64,000 nt of DNA from CAWUEX02 sp963921305 (lineage in GTDB: Bacteria > Pseudomonadota > Alphaproteobacteria > Rhodospirillales > Rhodospirillaceae), in assembly GCA_963921305.4 (NCBI GenBank), contig CAWUEX030000002.1, positions 3,100,001 through 3,164,000 of the forward strand, read 5' to 3'. Shown here piece by piece: positions 42,351 through 49,822 of the stretch. Both the position numbers and the translations under genes were made by a program. The notes under the pieces were generated by a model that saw only the letters and a list, made by a program, of their open reading frames with translations, was not told the origin of the DNA and searched no databases. Every line of letters begins with the position of its first letter. Position 1 is the stretch's first letter.

Positions 42351-42557
42351 TTAGAAGCCTTCCCGTTCGAGACGCTTACGCTCTAGCTTGCGCGCCCGGC
42401 GCACAGCTTCGGATTTCTCCCGTGCACGCTTTTCGGAGGGTTTCTCATAGGATTTGCGGAGCTTCATTTCGCGGAAGATGCCTTCACGCTGCATCTTCTT
42501 TTTCAGGGCTTTCAGCGCCTGATCGACATTGTTCTCACGTACGACGACCTGAACCAG
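42351..42557 (-). CDS. rpsU: 30S ribosomal protein S21, apparent CTG start
   Basis: A 68-residue ribosomal protein of the small subunit, needed for efficient initiation in many bacteria. The frame reads VQVVVRENNVDQALKALKKK, then MQREGIFREMK, and a basic tail ending LEREGF, a full match to alphaproteobacterial S21 (which begins Met-Val-Gln). The codon in the Met position is CTG (42557-42555). Upstream in the same frame come CCC, CGT, AGA, AGG and TGA, so no ATG, GTG or TTG is available. AAGGAG at 42565-42570, 7 nt away, and a good promoter at 42632-42660 fit this start. Confidence 0.9.
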   Translation of the reverse strand: MVQVVVRENNVDQALKALKKKMQREGIFREMKLRKSYEKPSEKRAREKSEAVRRARKLERKRLEREGF

Positions 42558-42631
42558 GGGACGTCTCCTTCACTTCACTAAATTTTCAGCAATGAACCTG
42601 CCCGTGATGGACCCGGCCCAAGAAGGCGCGG

Positions 42632-42660
42632 TGTATATCATAGGGAGTCTGCCTTGTGAA
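42632..42660 (-). promoter_or_regulatory. Sigma-70-type promoter of rpsU
   Basis: On the minus strand TTCACA (42660-42655) and TATACA (42637-42632) are 17 nt apart and point to rpsU, giving a leader of roughly 70 nt. Confidence 0.65.
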
Positions 42661-42718
42661 GGCCCGGATTCCGCGTTTTTTGCCGTCTAAATGCCTCTAA
42701 ACCAACGAATTTTGGCGT

Positions 42719-42746
42719 TTGCGTTGGGCCGCAACCCCCCTATATT
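42719..42746 (+). promoter_or_regulatory. Candidate promoter of def-coq9
   Basis: TTGCGT (42719-42724) and TATATT (42741-42746) with a 16-nt spacer, 70 nt before the def start. A small CCGGG/CCCGG hairpin follows in the leader. Confidence 0.5.
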
Positions 42747-42815
42747 CCGGGAAACACCCGGGAGACGGCTGTTTCCGACGCCGCAGCCCTCAGTTTCAGG
42801 TCAGATTCCCCGTTT

Positions 42816-43403
42816 ATGGCTATTCTTGAAATCGCCCGCATGGGCCATCCGGTCCTCAAGAATCCCGCTCAGGACGTCGGCAAATTCGATGATCCCGAGC
42901 TGCACGCCTTCATTGAGGACATGAAAGAGACGATGGTCCACGCCAGCGGCGTGGGGCTGGCGGCGCCGCAGGTCTTTGTGCCGCTGCGCATCGTCATCTT
43001 CTTCGTGCCCGAGGAACGGAACAACGGAGCGGCTGTGCCTCTGACCGTGATGATCAATCCGGTTATCAAGCCGGTCGGCGAGAGCATGAGCGAGGACTGG
43101 GAGGGGTGCCTGTCGGTGCCCGGTCTGACCGGCGTCGTGCCGCGCTGGGACAAGATTAAATACTCGTTTCAGGATCCGGATGGGACGCTGCGGGAGCGCA
43201 CTGCCGAAGGATTCCATGCCCGGGTGGTGCAGCACGAATGCGATCATCTCGATGGCATTCTCTATCCCATGCGCATGATTGACATCGGAACTCTGGCCTA
43301 TGTCGATGCCGAGGATGATGACGACGACTTGGATGGCGAAGGTGCCGAGGCCGGCGACGATGAAGAACTGCTTCACCCGCCCAAGGAAGAGCCTGTGCTA
43401 TGA
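42816..43403 (+). CDS. def: Peptide deformylase with acidic C-terminal tail
   Basis: A 195-residue metalloenzyme that removes the formyl group from nascent N-terminal Met. All three motifs are present: GVGLAAPQ (45-52), EGCLS (96-100, metal Cys) and QHECDHLDG (139-147, HExxH-type with two His ligands). The first helix carries the typical ILEIARMGHPVL. After the domain, about 35 residues are strongly acidic (DAEDDDDDLDGEGAEAGDDEE), longer than in most deformylases. It overlaps coq9 by ATGA, suggesting coupled translation. It is not beside fmt, its usual partner. Confidence 0.95.
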   Translation: MAILEIARMGHPVLKNPAQDVGKFDDPELHAFIEDMKETMVHASGVGLAAPQVFVPLRIVIFFVPEERNNGAAVPLTVMINPVIKPVGESMSEDWEGCLSVPGLTGVVPRWDKIKYSFQDPDGTLRERTAEGFHARVVQHECDHLDGILYPMRMIDIGTLAYVDAEDDDDDLDGEGAEAGDDEELLHPPKEEPVL

Positions 43404-44053
43404 CCCGTAAACCCGCGACTGACAAAATTGAGCGCCAGGACGCTGTGGTGCTGGCCGCTCTGCCGCATGTGGTTTTCGATGGCTGGTCGAGGGAGTCGCT
43501 TGCGCGAGGCGCGGAGCAGACCGGGGGCTCAGCCGCTGATGTGGATATTCTGTTTCCCGATGGACCACGGGCCGCTGTCCGGCATTGGCTGAATTTGGCC
43601 GACCGCTTGATGATTGAAGACCTCAAGGGCACGGATCTGGAATCCATGCGTATCCGCGACCGCATTGCCTTGTTGGTACGCACCCGGCTTGAGCGGTGGA
43701 CACCCCATCGCGAGGCGGTGCGCCGTGCTTTGTCGCTGTCCGTGTTTCCCGGATATGCCGAGGACAGCCTGCGTAGCGGCTGGTCGACCGTAGATGCGAT
43801 GTGGCGGGCCGCTGGTGACCGCGCGACAGACTTCAATTACTACACCAAGCGCGGGCTGTTGGGTGCGGTTTACTCGTCTACTTTATTGGTGTGGCTAGAC
43901 GATACGTCCGAGGATTGCGCCGACACGTGGGCGTTTCTCGACCGGCGCATTGCAAATGTTATGCAGGTTCCGAAGGTGCAGGCCAAAGTCAAAGACCTCG
44001 TAGAGCGCTTACCCAATCCTTTGCGTATTTTGACGCGACGGCGCCCAGCTTAA
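43400..44053 (+). CDS. COQ9-family protein
   Basis: A 217-residue protein of the COQ9 family, a lipid-binding TetR-like fold that presents ubiquinone intermediates to hydroxylases in mitochondria and alphaproteobacteria. Visible: LAALPHVVFDGWSRESLARGAEQTGGSAADVDILFPDGP (helix-turn-helix-like start), then RIRDRIALLVRTRLE, and the YYTKRGLLGAVYSSTLLVWLDD segment, the most conserved stretch of the family. It starts inside the def stop (ATGA). No other ubi genes are adjacent, though the ABC1 kinase at 21855 could serve the same pathway. Confidence 0.9.
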   Translation: MTRKPATDKIERQDAVVLAALPHVVFDGWSRESLARGAEQTGGSAADVDILFPDGPRAAVRHWLNLADRLMIEDLKGTDLESMRIRDRIALLVRTRLERWTPHREAVRRALSLSVFPGYAEDSLRSGWSTVDAMWRAAGDRATDFNYYTKRGLLGAVYSSTLLVWLDDTSEDCADTWAFLDRRIANVMQVPKVQAKVKDLVERLPNPLRILTRRRPA

Positions 44054-44060
44054 CGCTGCC

Positions 44061-44864
44061 TTACCCATCCATCGGTTTTTGGAATTTCAAGACGAAGCGG
44101 TGGGTTTCGCCGCGCAGGTCCGGCTGGAAGACGATCACATTCAAAGGATCGTCGAGGTTCTCTAGCACATCGGTTTCGCCGATGAGTTCAAATCCGGCTT
44201 TCTCTACTTCTTCGACGACGACGTGACGTTCGATACGGTGATTGCCGCGCACATCGCTTATGCCCATGCCGGGTGCGGCGTGGTGATCGATGATGCCATA
44301 GATGCCACCGGGTTTCAGGGCGTTGTAGATGGCTTTGTTCATCGCGTCGCGGTCGGTGCCGAGCCAAAAGGTGTCGTGATAGAACAGCACCATATAGGCC
44401 TGGTCCAGGGTGTCGTTCGGAATTTCGGGGTCTTCCAATTCCGAGATGATTTCATTGACGTTGGTTAAGCCGGAGGACTCGATGCGCGGTCCAAGCGGTG
44501 TGCCTTCTGTGATGCGTTCGGCGAGCCAAGGGTTATTGTGTCCGTAGACTGTCCCGTTCGGCCCAACCATCTCCGACAACACACCCACGTAATACCCGCG
44601 CGACGCCATAAACTCGGCAACCGTGTCACCGCGTTCCAGGCCGAAGAACGCCATTACCTTATCCGGTTTGCGGCCGGCGTCGCGGTCTTTGTCTTCGTCT
44701 GGGCGGGAACCAGCCTTCAAGGCAACTTTCATGAAGTCAGGCACTTGGATGGTGTCTCCCGGAACGTTGCGGACCTGTTCCGTTGACTGGTGATTATCGG
44801 CCGCCGCAACACTGATAAAGAGCAGTGTTGCGCAGGCGGTCGTGAGCGCAGAGCGAACGGACAT
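44061..44864 (-). CDS. Exported COG4798-like methyltransferase-fold protein, paralogue 2
   Basis: A 267-residue exported protein with Sec signal SVRSALTTACATLLFISVAAA-DN. The mature part has the COG4798 pattern: KPDKVMAFFGLERGDTVAEF, then MASRGYYVGVLSEMVGPNGTVYGHNN in the motif I place, DQAYMVLFYHDTFW and ALKPGGIYGIIDHHAAPGMG. The usual Gly-rich motif I is reduced to MASRGYY, so SAM use is uncertain. The ATG at 44864, with GGAG 8 nt upstream, is preferred to 44879. Close paralogue of 48089 and more distant from 25757. Convergent with coq9 across 7 bp. Confidence 0.78.
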   Translation of the reverse strand: MSVRSALTTACATLLFISVAAADNHQSTEQVRNVPGDTIQVPDFMKVALKAGSRPDEDKDRDAGRKPDKVMAFFGLERGDTVAEFMASRGYYVGVLSEMVGPNGTVYGHNNPWLAERITEGTPLGPRIESSGLTNVNEIISELEDPEIPNDTLDQAYMVLFYHDTFWLGTDRDAMNKAIYNALKPGGIYGIIDHHAAPGMGISDVRGNHRIERHVVVEEVEKAGFELIGETDVLENLDDPLNVIVFQPDLRGETHRFVLKFQKPMDG

Positions 44865-44978
44865 GAAGGCGGGCTCCAAAAGTGAGCAAGAGCGCCATCA
44901 TGACAAGGTCTCGAGGACTTGTCGCTTGAAAAAGATCGCGGGAGAATGGGGGCATGAGATTGGCGAGGAGACAGACTC

Positions 44979-45614
44979 ATGCTGTTCGAACGTGACTCTG
45001 CGGCGCTGCTGTTGATTGATTTACAAGTCGGTTTCTGCTCCCCAGACGGGCATACCGGGAAGCGGCTAGACGTATCTGGTTTTCAACCCGTGTTGCAAAG
45101 CGCGCGCAGGTTGATTGATGGCGCGCGGGAAACAGGCATCCCTGTGATTTGCACGACCATGGCCTTTGCACCTGACTATTCGAACGGCGGGCTTACGACA
45201 TCCGACCTGCGCCCCAATTTGAAGCCTATGAACGCGCTGCGGGCCGATATGCCGGATGCGGAGATCATGCCAGAGCTTGGGCTGCAGCCGGAAGATACAG
45301 TGATCGAAAAACAACGCTACTCGGCGATGATTAAGTCACCTTTACCGGCGCTGATCGAGGAACGGGGAATCGAGTGTTTGATCGTCGGCGGTGTGACCAC
45401 CTCGATGTGTGTCGAGAGCACGGTGCGCGACCTGGGCATGATGGATTACCGCACGTTCGTGGTGCCGGAAGCCTGCGGCGACTTGCGCCCCGATTATCAT
45501 GAACGGTCCCTGCAGATGTTTGCCTCCGCCTTCGGGCGGGTGGTGCCGGAGGCGGACATGCTTGAAGGCATGCGCGCAGGCAAAACTGAGTTTCCGCACC
45601 AAACTGTGTTTTAG
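44979..45614 (+). CDS. Isochorismatase-fold cysteine hydrolase
   Basis: A 211-residue cytoplasmic hydrolase of the isochorismatase-like superfamily. The triad is visible: Asp in LLLIDLQVGF (about 14), Lys in VIEKQRYSA (about 110) and the nucleophile Cys in GGVTTSMCVESTVRDL (about 143), after the usual non-proline cis-peptide region. Members include nicotinamidases, N-carbamoyl hydrolases and biuret hydrolase; the substrate is unknown. GAGGAG precedes the ATG. Its TAG stop overlaps the stop of the convergent TonB receptor gene by four bases. Confidence 0.87.
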   Translation: MLFERDSAALLLIDLQVGFCSPDGHTGKRLDVSGFQPVLQSARRLIDGARETGIPVICTTMAFAPDYSNGGLTTSDLRPNLKPMNALRADMPDAEIMPELGLQPEDTVIEKQRYSAMIKSPLPALIEERGIECLIVGGVTTSMCVESTVRDLGMMDYRTFVVPEACGDLRPDYHERSLQMFASAFGRVVPEADMLEGMRAGKTEFPHQTVF

Positions 45615-48001
45615 AATTCGGCTTTCAACCCGATCTGCGGAAATACCCCGAAGTCACCGATAACGTTGACGCCGCGCCGCTCGTCCCATTCAAGCGAGCT
45701 GACGTTGTTGCGGCCATAGGCATTGATGATATCCAAGAACGTCACCAGCGTGACACCGCCGATGCGGCGGCGATAGTCGATGCGCAGATTGAGGCTGTGG
45801 TAGTCGCGTAGGCGGTTAACGTTGTTCGCGGTTAGCTCTTTGGAGAACCGGGGTAGGGCGGGATCATTGAACACATCTGCATTGACGATGAACGAGTCGG
45901 TCGGCCGTCCAGAGGCATACTTCCACTTCGTGCCGAAGCGCCACCTGTCACTCGGCTCCCATACACCACCGAGAGTCAGGGCGTGGGGCCGGTTGAAATC
46001 GGAATCATAGGCCGGTGTACCGTCGTTGTCGTTGCGCCGTGAGCGGGAATAGGAATACGTCGCGGTTCCGGACCATTTATTCGACAGGCGTTTGTTGACG
46101 ACGACATCGACGCCGGTGGCATATCCGCTGCCGTCATTTGTTGCCAGCCTTGATGATGCGTCACCCTCGACCACCAAATTTTTGAGGTCTTGATAGTAGC
46201 CTTCGACCAGCAGAGAGAGGTCACGGTTGAAGCTGTGTTCGACACCCAGACTGACCTGATCGGCACGTTCGCTGCGCAGGGCGTTATTCGCCGGATTGGC
46301 TGCGACGGTCAGATAGCGAGGGAACTGATAAAAAATGCCTGCGGTTGCCGAGACGCGGGTCTGGTCTGAGACCTGAACCGATGCGGAGAGGCGGGGCGAC
46401 CATGTGGTTTGATCCGCGAAGCCATCTCGGTCGACACGCACGCCGGGGCGAATGGTGAGCGATCCAGCGTCAAAGGCATGCTCGACGAAGGCGGCGTAGC
46501 GGTAGGCGCTGGAGTCGAACGCCGTGTTGAACCGCGCCGGCGTTAAAACGACGAACTTCTGATCCGGTGTGGGGCGGAAGTCATTCTGGTCATACACATA
46601 GACGAAAAAGTCGCCGTCGACCTGGCTTTGGAAATCCAGGCTGACGCGGGAAACCCGTGCACCGGCAGAGAACAGACCTAGCCCGGTTTCGAAGGAGAAG
46701 TCGTTGCGCCAGCCGAGTTCGGTTTCATCCTCTGCGATAGTCAGGGCATCTTCCCGCACAGGGATGTCTGCCGCCATCGGATCCGGACCGGCCAAGTCGG
46801 GGAAGGATTCACCTTGAGAACTGAATTTATCACTGGTGCGGTAGAAGACCGTGTTGGACATCGTGCCCGTTTTACCGAACAGCCAAGTCCAGGTGCCGCC
46901 TATCAGAAAACTGTCTTGCTCGCTGCTGAGGAGGTCTGCGTCTTCGAAGTTTTCAGATTCCAACACATTGTCGATGTCGCGGGTAAAATCCTCGGGCGAA
47001 TAGATGGCGAGCAGACTGAAGGTGTCGACGTCCGTCACCTGAGTCACAGACTTAAAGATAACGTCGCTCACTTCCGGATCGCCGATGTCATCTTGACCGA
47101 TCAGTTTGAACACACGCCCAAAGTCAAAATAACGAGCCGAGAGCAACACGCTGGTATTGCCGGACACGTAACTTGGGCCGTCGTAGGTGATTTCGCCGCC
47201 GGCAATGTCGGCGCGCAAACTCACGGTTGGCGAGTCCGGATTGCCCTCAGCAATGTTAAGCTGAAGCAGCGAGCCGTTGCGTCCGCTGTACGCCGCGGAC
47301 CAGCCGCCGGGCTCAAACGAGGCGTCGCCGATGATGTTGGGCGCAAAGATGGAGAAGCGCCCGCCGCCACCAATGTCTTCGTCTTCGCCAAGTGTTTGGT
47401 CGAAGTGGACGACTTTATCGAACGGCATGTTGTCCACGAGGATCAGGTTATCCCGGGGTCCGCGGCCCCGGACAGAGAAGTTGGAAAACTCCCCTGTTGA
47501 TACGACGCCGGGCAAGGAGTCCAGCGCGCGGAAGACATCACCGCCCGAGCCGACAGCGGAACGGATGTCCTCACGGGTGATGCGGGTGGCGCTGACGGAC
47601 GCATAGGGGTCCGTTCCCAGCGATGAGCCGATGACCAGGATTTCTTCAAGCTGTGCGGAGAGCCGCACCAACTCGAATGTCACTTGAGATGTTTTTCCCG
47701 GTGTAACGCGGACCGCTTGGTTGGACGCGGACGTATAGCCCGGCGCAGAGATCCGAACTGTGTACAATCCCTCGCCGACAGTGGGGAAGCTGAATACGCC
47801 GGCTTCTACAGCCGTTTCTTGCCGTGTTCCATTGAACACCAGCGTTGCCGTTGCAGATGGAATTCCGCGTAACGTGACTGAGTCGAGCACTTGGCCCGAG
47901 ATGATCCCGGTTTCCCCGGTCTGGGCTCTGGCATTGGGCGACGTGACGAGCGCACCCGCAAAGACCAGAGCCAAAGCGCAAAACAATCTAATACTGCGCA
48001 T
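45611..48001 (-). CDS. TonB-dependent receptor with carboxypeptidase-regulatory-like N-terminal domain
   Basis: A 796-residue outer-membrane receptor. Signal peptide (FCALALVFAGALVTSPNARA), a CarboxypepD_reg-like beta sandwich at about 32-110 (GIISGQVLDSVTLRGIPSATATLVF), a plug domain (VSATRITREDIRSAVGSGGDVFRALDSLPG, then SVRGRGPRDNLILVDNMP) and a barrel ending in AEF. Barrel strands include GVEHSFNRDLSLLVEGYYQDLKNL and ATYSYSRSRRNDN. The combination is typical of SusC-like or CirA-like receptors for oligomeric or metal-bound substrates; no SusD is seen. ATG 48001 with GGAAG 8 nt upstream is chosen over GTG 48010. Confidence 0.88.
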   Translation of the reverse strand: MRSIRLFCALALVFAGALVTSPNARAQTGETGIISGQVLDSVTLRGIPSATATLVFNGTRQETAVEAGVFSFPTVGEGLYTVRISAPGYTSASNQAVRVTPGKTSQVTFELVRLSAQLEEILVIGSSLGTDPYASVSATRITREDIRSAVGSGGDVFRALDSLPGVVSTGEFSNFSVRGRGPRDNLILVDNMPFDKVVHFDQTLGEDEDIGGGGRFSIFAPNIIGDASFEPGGWSAAYSGRNGSLLQLNIAEGNPDSPTVSLRADIAGGEITYDGPSYVSGNTSVLLSARYFDFGRVFKLIGQDDIGDPEVSDVIFKSVTQVTDVDTFSLLAIYSPEDFTRDIDNVLESENFEDADLLSSEQDSFLIGGTWTWLFGKTGTMSNTVFYRTSDKFSSQGESFPDLAGPDPMAADIPVREDALTIAEDETELGWRNDFSFETGLGLFSAGARVSRVSLDFQSQVDGDFFVYVYDQNDFRPTPDQKFVVLTPARFNTAFDSSAYRYAAFVEHAFDAGSLTIRPGVRVDRDGFADQTTWSPRLSASVQVSDQTRVSATAGIFYQFPRYLTVAANPANNALRSERADQVSLGVEHSFNRDLSLLVEGYYQDLKNLVVEGDASSRLATNDGSGYATGVDVVVNKRLSNKWSGTATYSYSRSRRNDNDGTPAYDSDFNRPHALTLGGVWEPSDRWRFGTKWKYASGRPTDSFIVNADVFNDPALPRFSKELTANNVNRLRDYHSLNLRIDYRRRIGGVTLVTFLDIINAYGRNNVSSLEWDERRGVNVIGDFGVFPQIGLKAEF

Positions 48002-48088
48002 GCGCACCACTTCCGTTTTGATTAAACGTGTCCTCTGGGAGTTTTACTTGTTGTTGCGCCGAAAGAATTGATCCGTCGCAAGCCGTTC

Positions 48089-48874
48089 TTAGGACGGCTT
48101 GCGGAATTTCACGACAAAGCGGTGTGATTGGCCCCTAATGTCCGGTCCAAACACGCTGCCGGTCATTGGGTCATCCAGGTTTTCCAGCAGGTCGGTTTCC
48201 GCGTCCAAAACGAATCCGGCTTTCAAGATGTCTTGCACCGCTTCGTGCCGTTCAACCCGGTGTAGTGTGCCCGTTGCCCCCAAACCTGTACCCATCGGGG
48301 CATGGTGATCGATGATGCCATACACGCCGCCTGGCTTCAGCGCGTCGTAGATTGCTTTGTTGGCTGCTGCGGTGTCGGTTTCAAACAGGCCGAGCATGTC
48401 GTGGTAGATGAGGACGATAAACACCGCATCCAGTTCGCCGTCGGGCAACCCGGGGTCTTCGAGCTCGCCGACCAGATCAACGACATTGGTATGGCCAATC
48501 TTGTCGATCCGTTTAGCGATAGGGGAGCGGCCATCCTCCTGGCGCTGCATGATCCAGCCGTTGTTGTGGCCGTAGACCGTGCCTTGTGGGCCGACAACTT
48601 CTGACAGCACGCCGACGTAGTAACCACTGGCGGCCATCAGTTCAGCGACAGTGTCGCCAGGTTCCACGCCGAAGAAAGTCATGATCTCGCCGGGCTTTCG
48701 GTTGGCGTCGCGCGCTTTTTCATCTGCCGGACGGCGATCACTGGCGATGGCCGCTTCGATGGAAGCTGGGACACTAATTTCATCGCCAGCGACATAAGTA
48801 TTCGCCAATTGGGCGTGCGCGGCTGATCCATAAACCAGACCAGCAGCGATCAAAGAGATGAGATGCAACTTCAT
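48089..48874 (-). CDS. Exported COG4798-like methyltransferase-fold protein, paralogue 3
   Basis: A 261-residue exported protein close to the one at 44061. Sec signal KLHLISLIAAGLVYGSAAHA. Shared blocks are RKPGEIMTFFGVEPGDTVAEL, MAASGYYVGVLSEVVGPQGTVYGHNN, AVFIVLIYHDMLGLF, ALKPGGVYGIIDHHAPMGTG and the end GQSHRFVVKFRKPS. As in paralogue 2, the canonical glycine motif is replaced (MAASGYY). It lies 87 bp upstream of the TonB receptor on the same strand, so receptor and enzyme may be co-expressed, echoing the neighbouring pair at 25757 and 26661. Confidence 0.78.
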   Translation of the reverse strand: MKLHLISLIAAGLVYGSAAHAQLANTYVAGDEISVPASIEAAIASDRRPADEKARDANRKPGEIMTFFGVEPGDTVAELMAASGYYVGVLSEVVGPQGTVYGHNNGWIMQRQEDGRSPIAKRIDKIGHTNVVDLVGELEDPGLPDGELDAVFIVLIYHDMLGLFETDTAAANKAIYDALKPGGVYGIIDHHAPMGTGLGATGTLHRVERHEAVQDILKAGFVLDAETDLLENLDDPMTGSVFGPDIRGQSHRFVVKFRKPS

Positions 48875-49034
48875 TGCGATGGGACTCCCCGAATGAAAGC
48901 CCGCACTTTTTGTCCGGGCGAATAACGTTTCTTGGTGTCAGCATAGGCCGGAACAGCGCCGCGGCGAAAGCACTCAGGCACAGAAGGTTACGGCAAGCGC
49001 CAATCCGCGGACGCGTAGAATCCCCCGGTGCGCG

Positions 49035-49682
49035 TCAATTCACTCCAGCAATTCCGGACAAGAAACCCTCTGTGGCGATGCGCACGAGGTCGTCAGGATC
49101 GGTCTCAGGGGCGACAACATCGAAGTCGCGGTCGATCAACAGGCAAGCGGTGCCGTGGACGATGGTCCAAAGTGGCAAGGCGATGTCGAGGGTTTTGGTT
49201 GCACTAAGGCCGCGTTGTTCGCGAAAGGCATCCACGGCTTCGAGCAAGACCATAAAGCAGGTTCCACCAGTCTCATGGATGGCCTGGTGACCTTCATCCA
49301 TGCGTTTGTGCTTAGCGAACATGAGGCGGAACACCGCCGGGCTGCTCTCGGCGAAGCGGACATAGGCCTGACCCATGGCAACGATGGAGTCGACGGACCC
49401 GGGCGGGTGGGAATCCCGGCGGGTTTTGGTTGCCACCCTGAGGGCTTCAAAGCCGCGGGCGGCGACCTGCTTCACCAGATCCTCGCGGTCCTCAAAATGG
49501 CGATAGGGCGCTGCGGTGCTGACACCGGCCATACGGCAGCATTCGGCCATGGAAAACCCTTCGGGCCCCTTGGTTTCGATCAAGGCTTCGGCGGCGCAGG
49601 TCAGCGCTTCCTTAAGGTCGCCATGATGATACCCGGCTTTCTTAGCGGGCTCCGCTGGCGGTTGGGCGATGTTTTCCGACAT
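49035..49682 (-). CDS. TetR-family repressor of the adjacent RND operon
   Basis: A 215-residue regulator. The N-terminal TetR helix-turn-helix is clear: DLKEALTCAAEALIETKGPEGFSMAECCRMAGVSTAAPYRHFEDREDLVKQVAARG. The ligand-binding domain contains the WHG-like HGTACLLIDRDF segment (IVHGTACL). The ATG at 49682 is used; a longer frame to 49748 would run into the operator palindrome. It is divergent from the RND adaptor gene, and a 40-bp palindromic region sits between them over a strong promoter, so it most likely represses the efflux operon and itself until a ligand binds. Confidence 0.88.
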   Translation of the reverse strand: MSENIAQPPAEPAKKAGYHHGDLKEALTCAAEALIETKGPEGFSMAECCRMAGVSTAAPYRHFEDREDLVKQVAARGFEALRVATKTRRDSHPPGSVDSIVAMGQAYVRFAESSPAVFRLMFAKHKRMDEGHQAIHETGGTCFMVLLEAVDAFREQRGLSATKTLDIALPLWTIVHGTACLLIDRDFDVVAPETDPDDLVRIATEGFLSGIAGVN

Positions 49683-49719
49683 AAGTCTTTTTACCACGAA
49701 AAGCTCGGAATTCGGGCTG

Positions 49720-49768
49720 TTGACTCTCAATGTTACTATCAATAACATATGTTATATAGGTTAACATT
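49720..49768 (+). promoter_or_regulatory. RND operon promoter with overlapping TetR operator
   Basis: TTGACT (49720-49725) and TAACAT (49743-49748) are 17 nt apart and point to the adaptor gene. A 14-bp perfect palindrome (ATAACATATGTTAT, 49742-49755) covers the -10. A second pair of arms, AATGTTA (49729-49735) and TAACATT (49762-49768), is centred on exactly the same point (49748.5), making a 40-bp operator with 15 of 20 symmetric pairs. Confidence 0.8.
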
Positions 49769-49822
49769 AGCAAGCCCTGGACATGAATCTCCTGCAGTTC
49801 TGGTCCGGAGCGGAGTCCCAAG

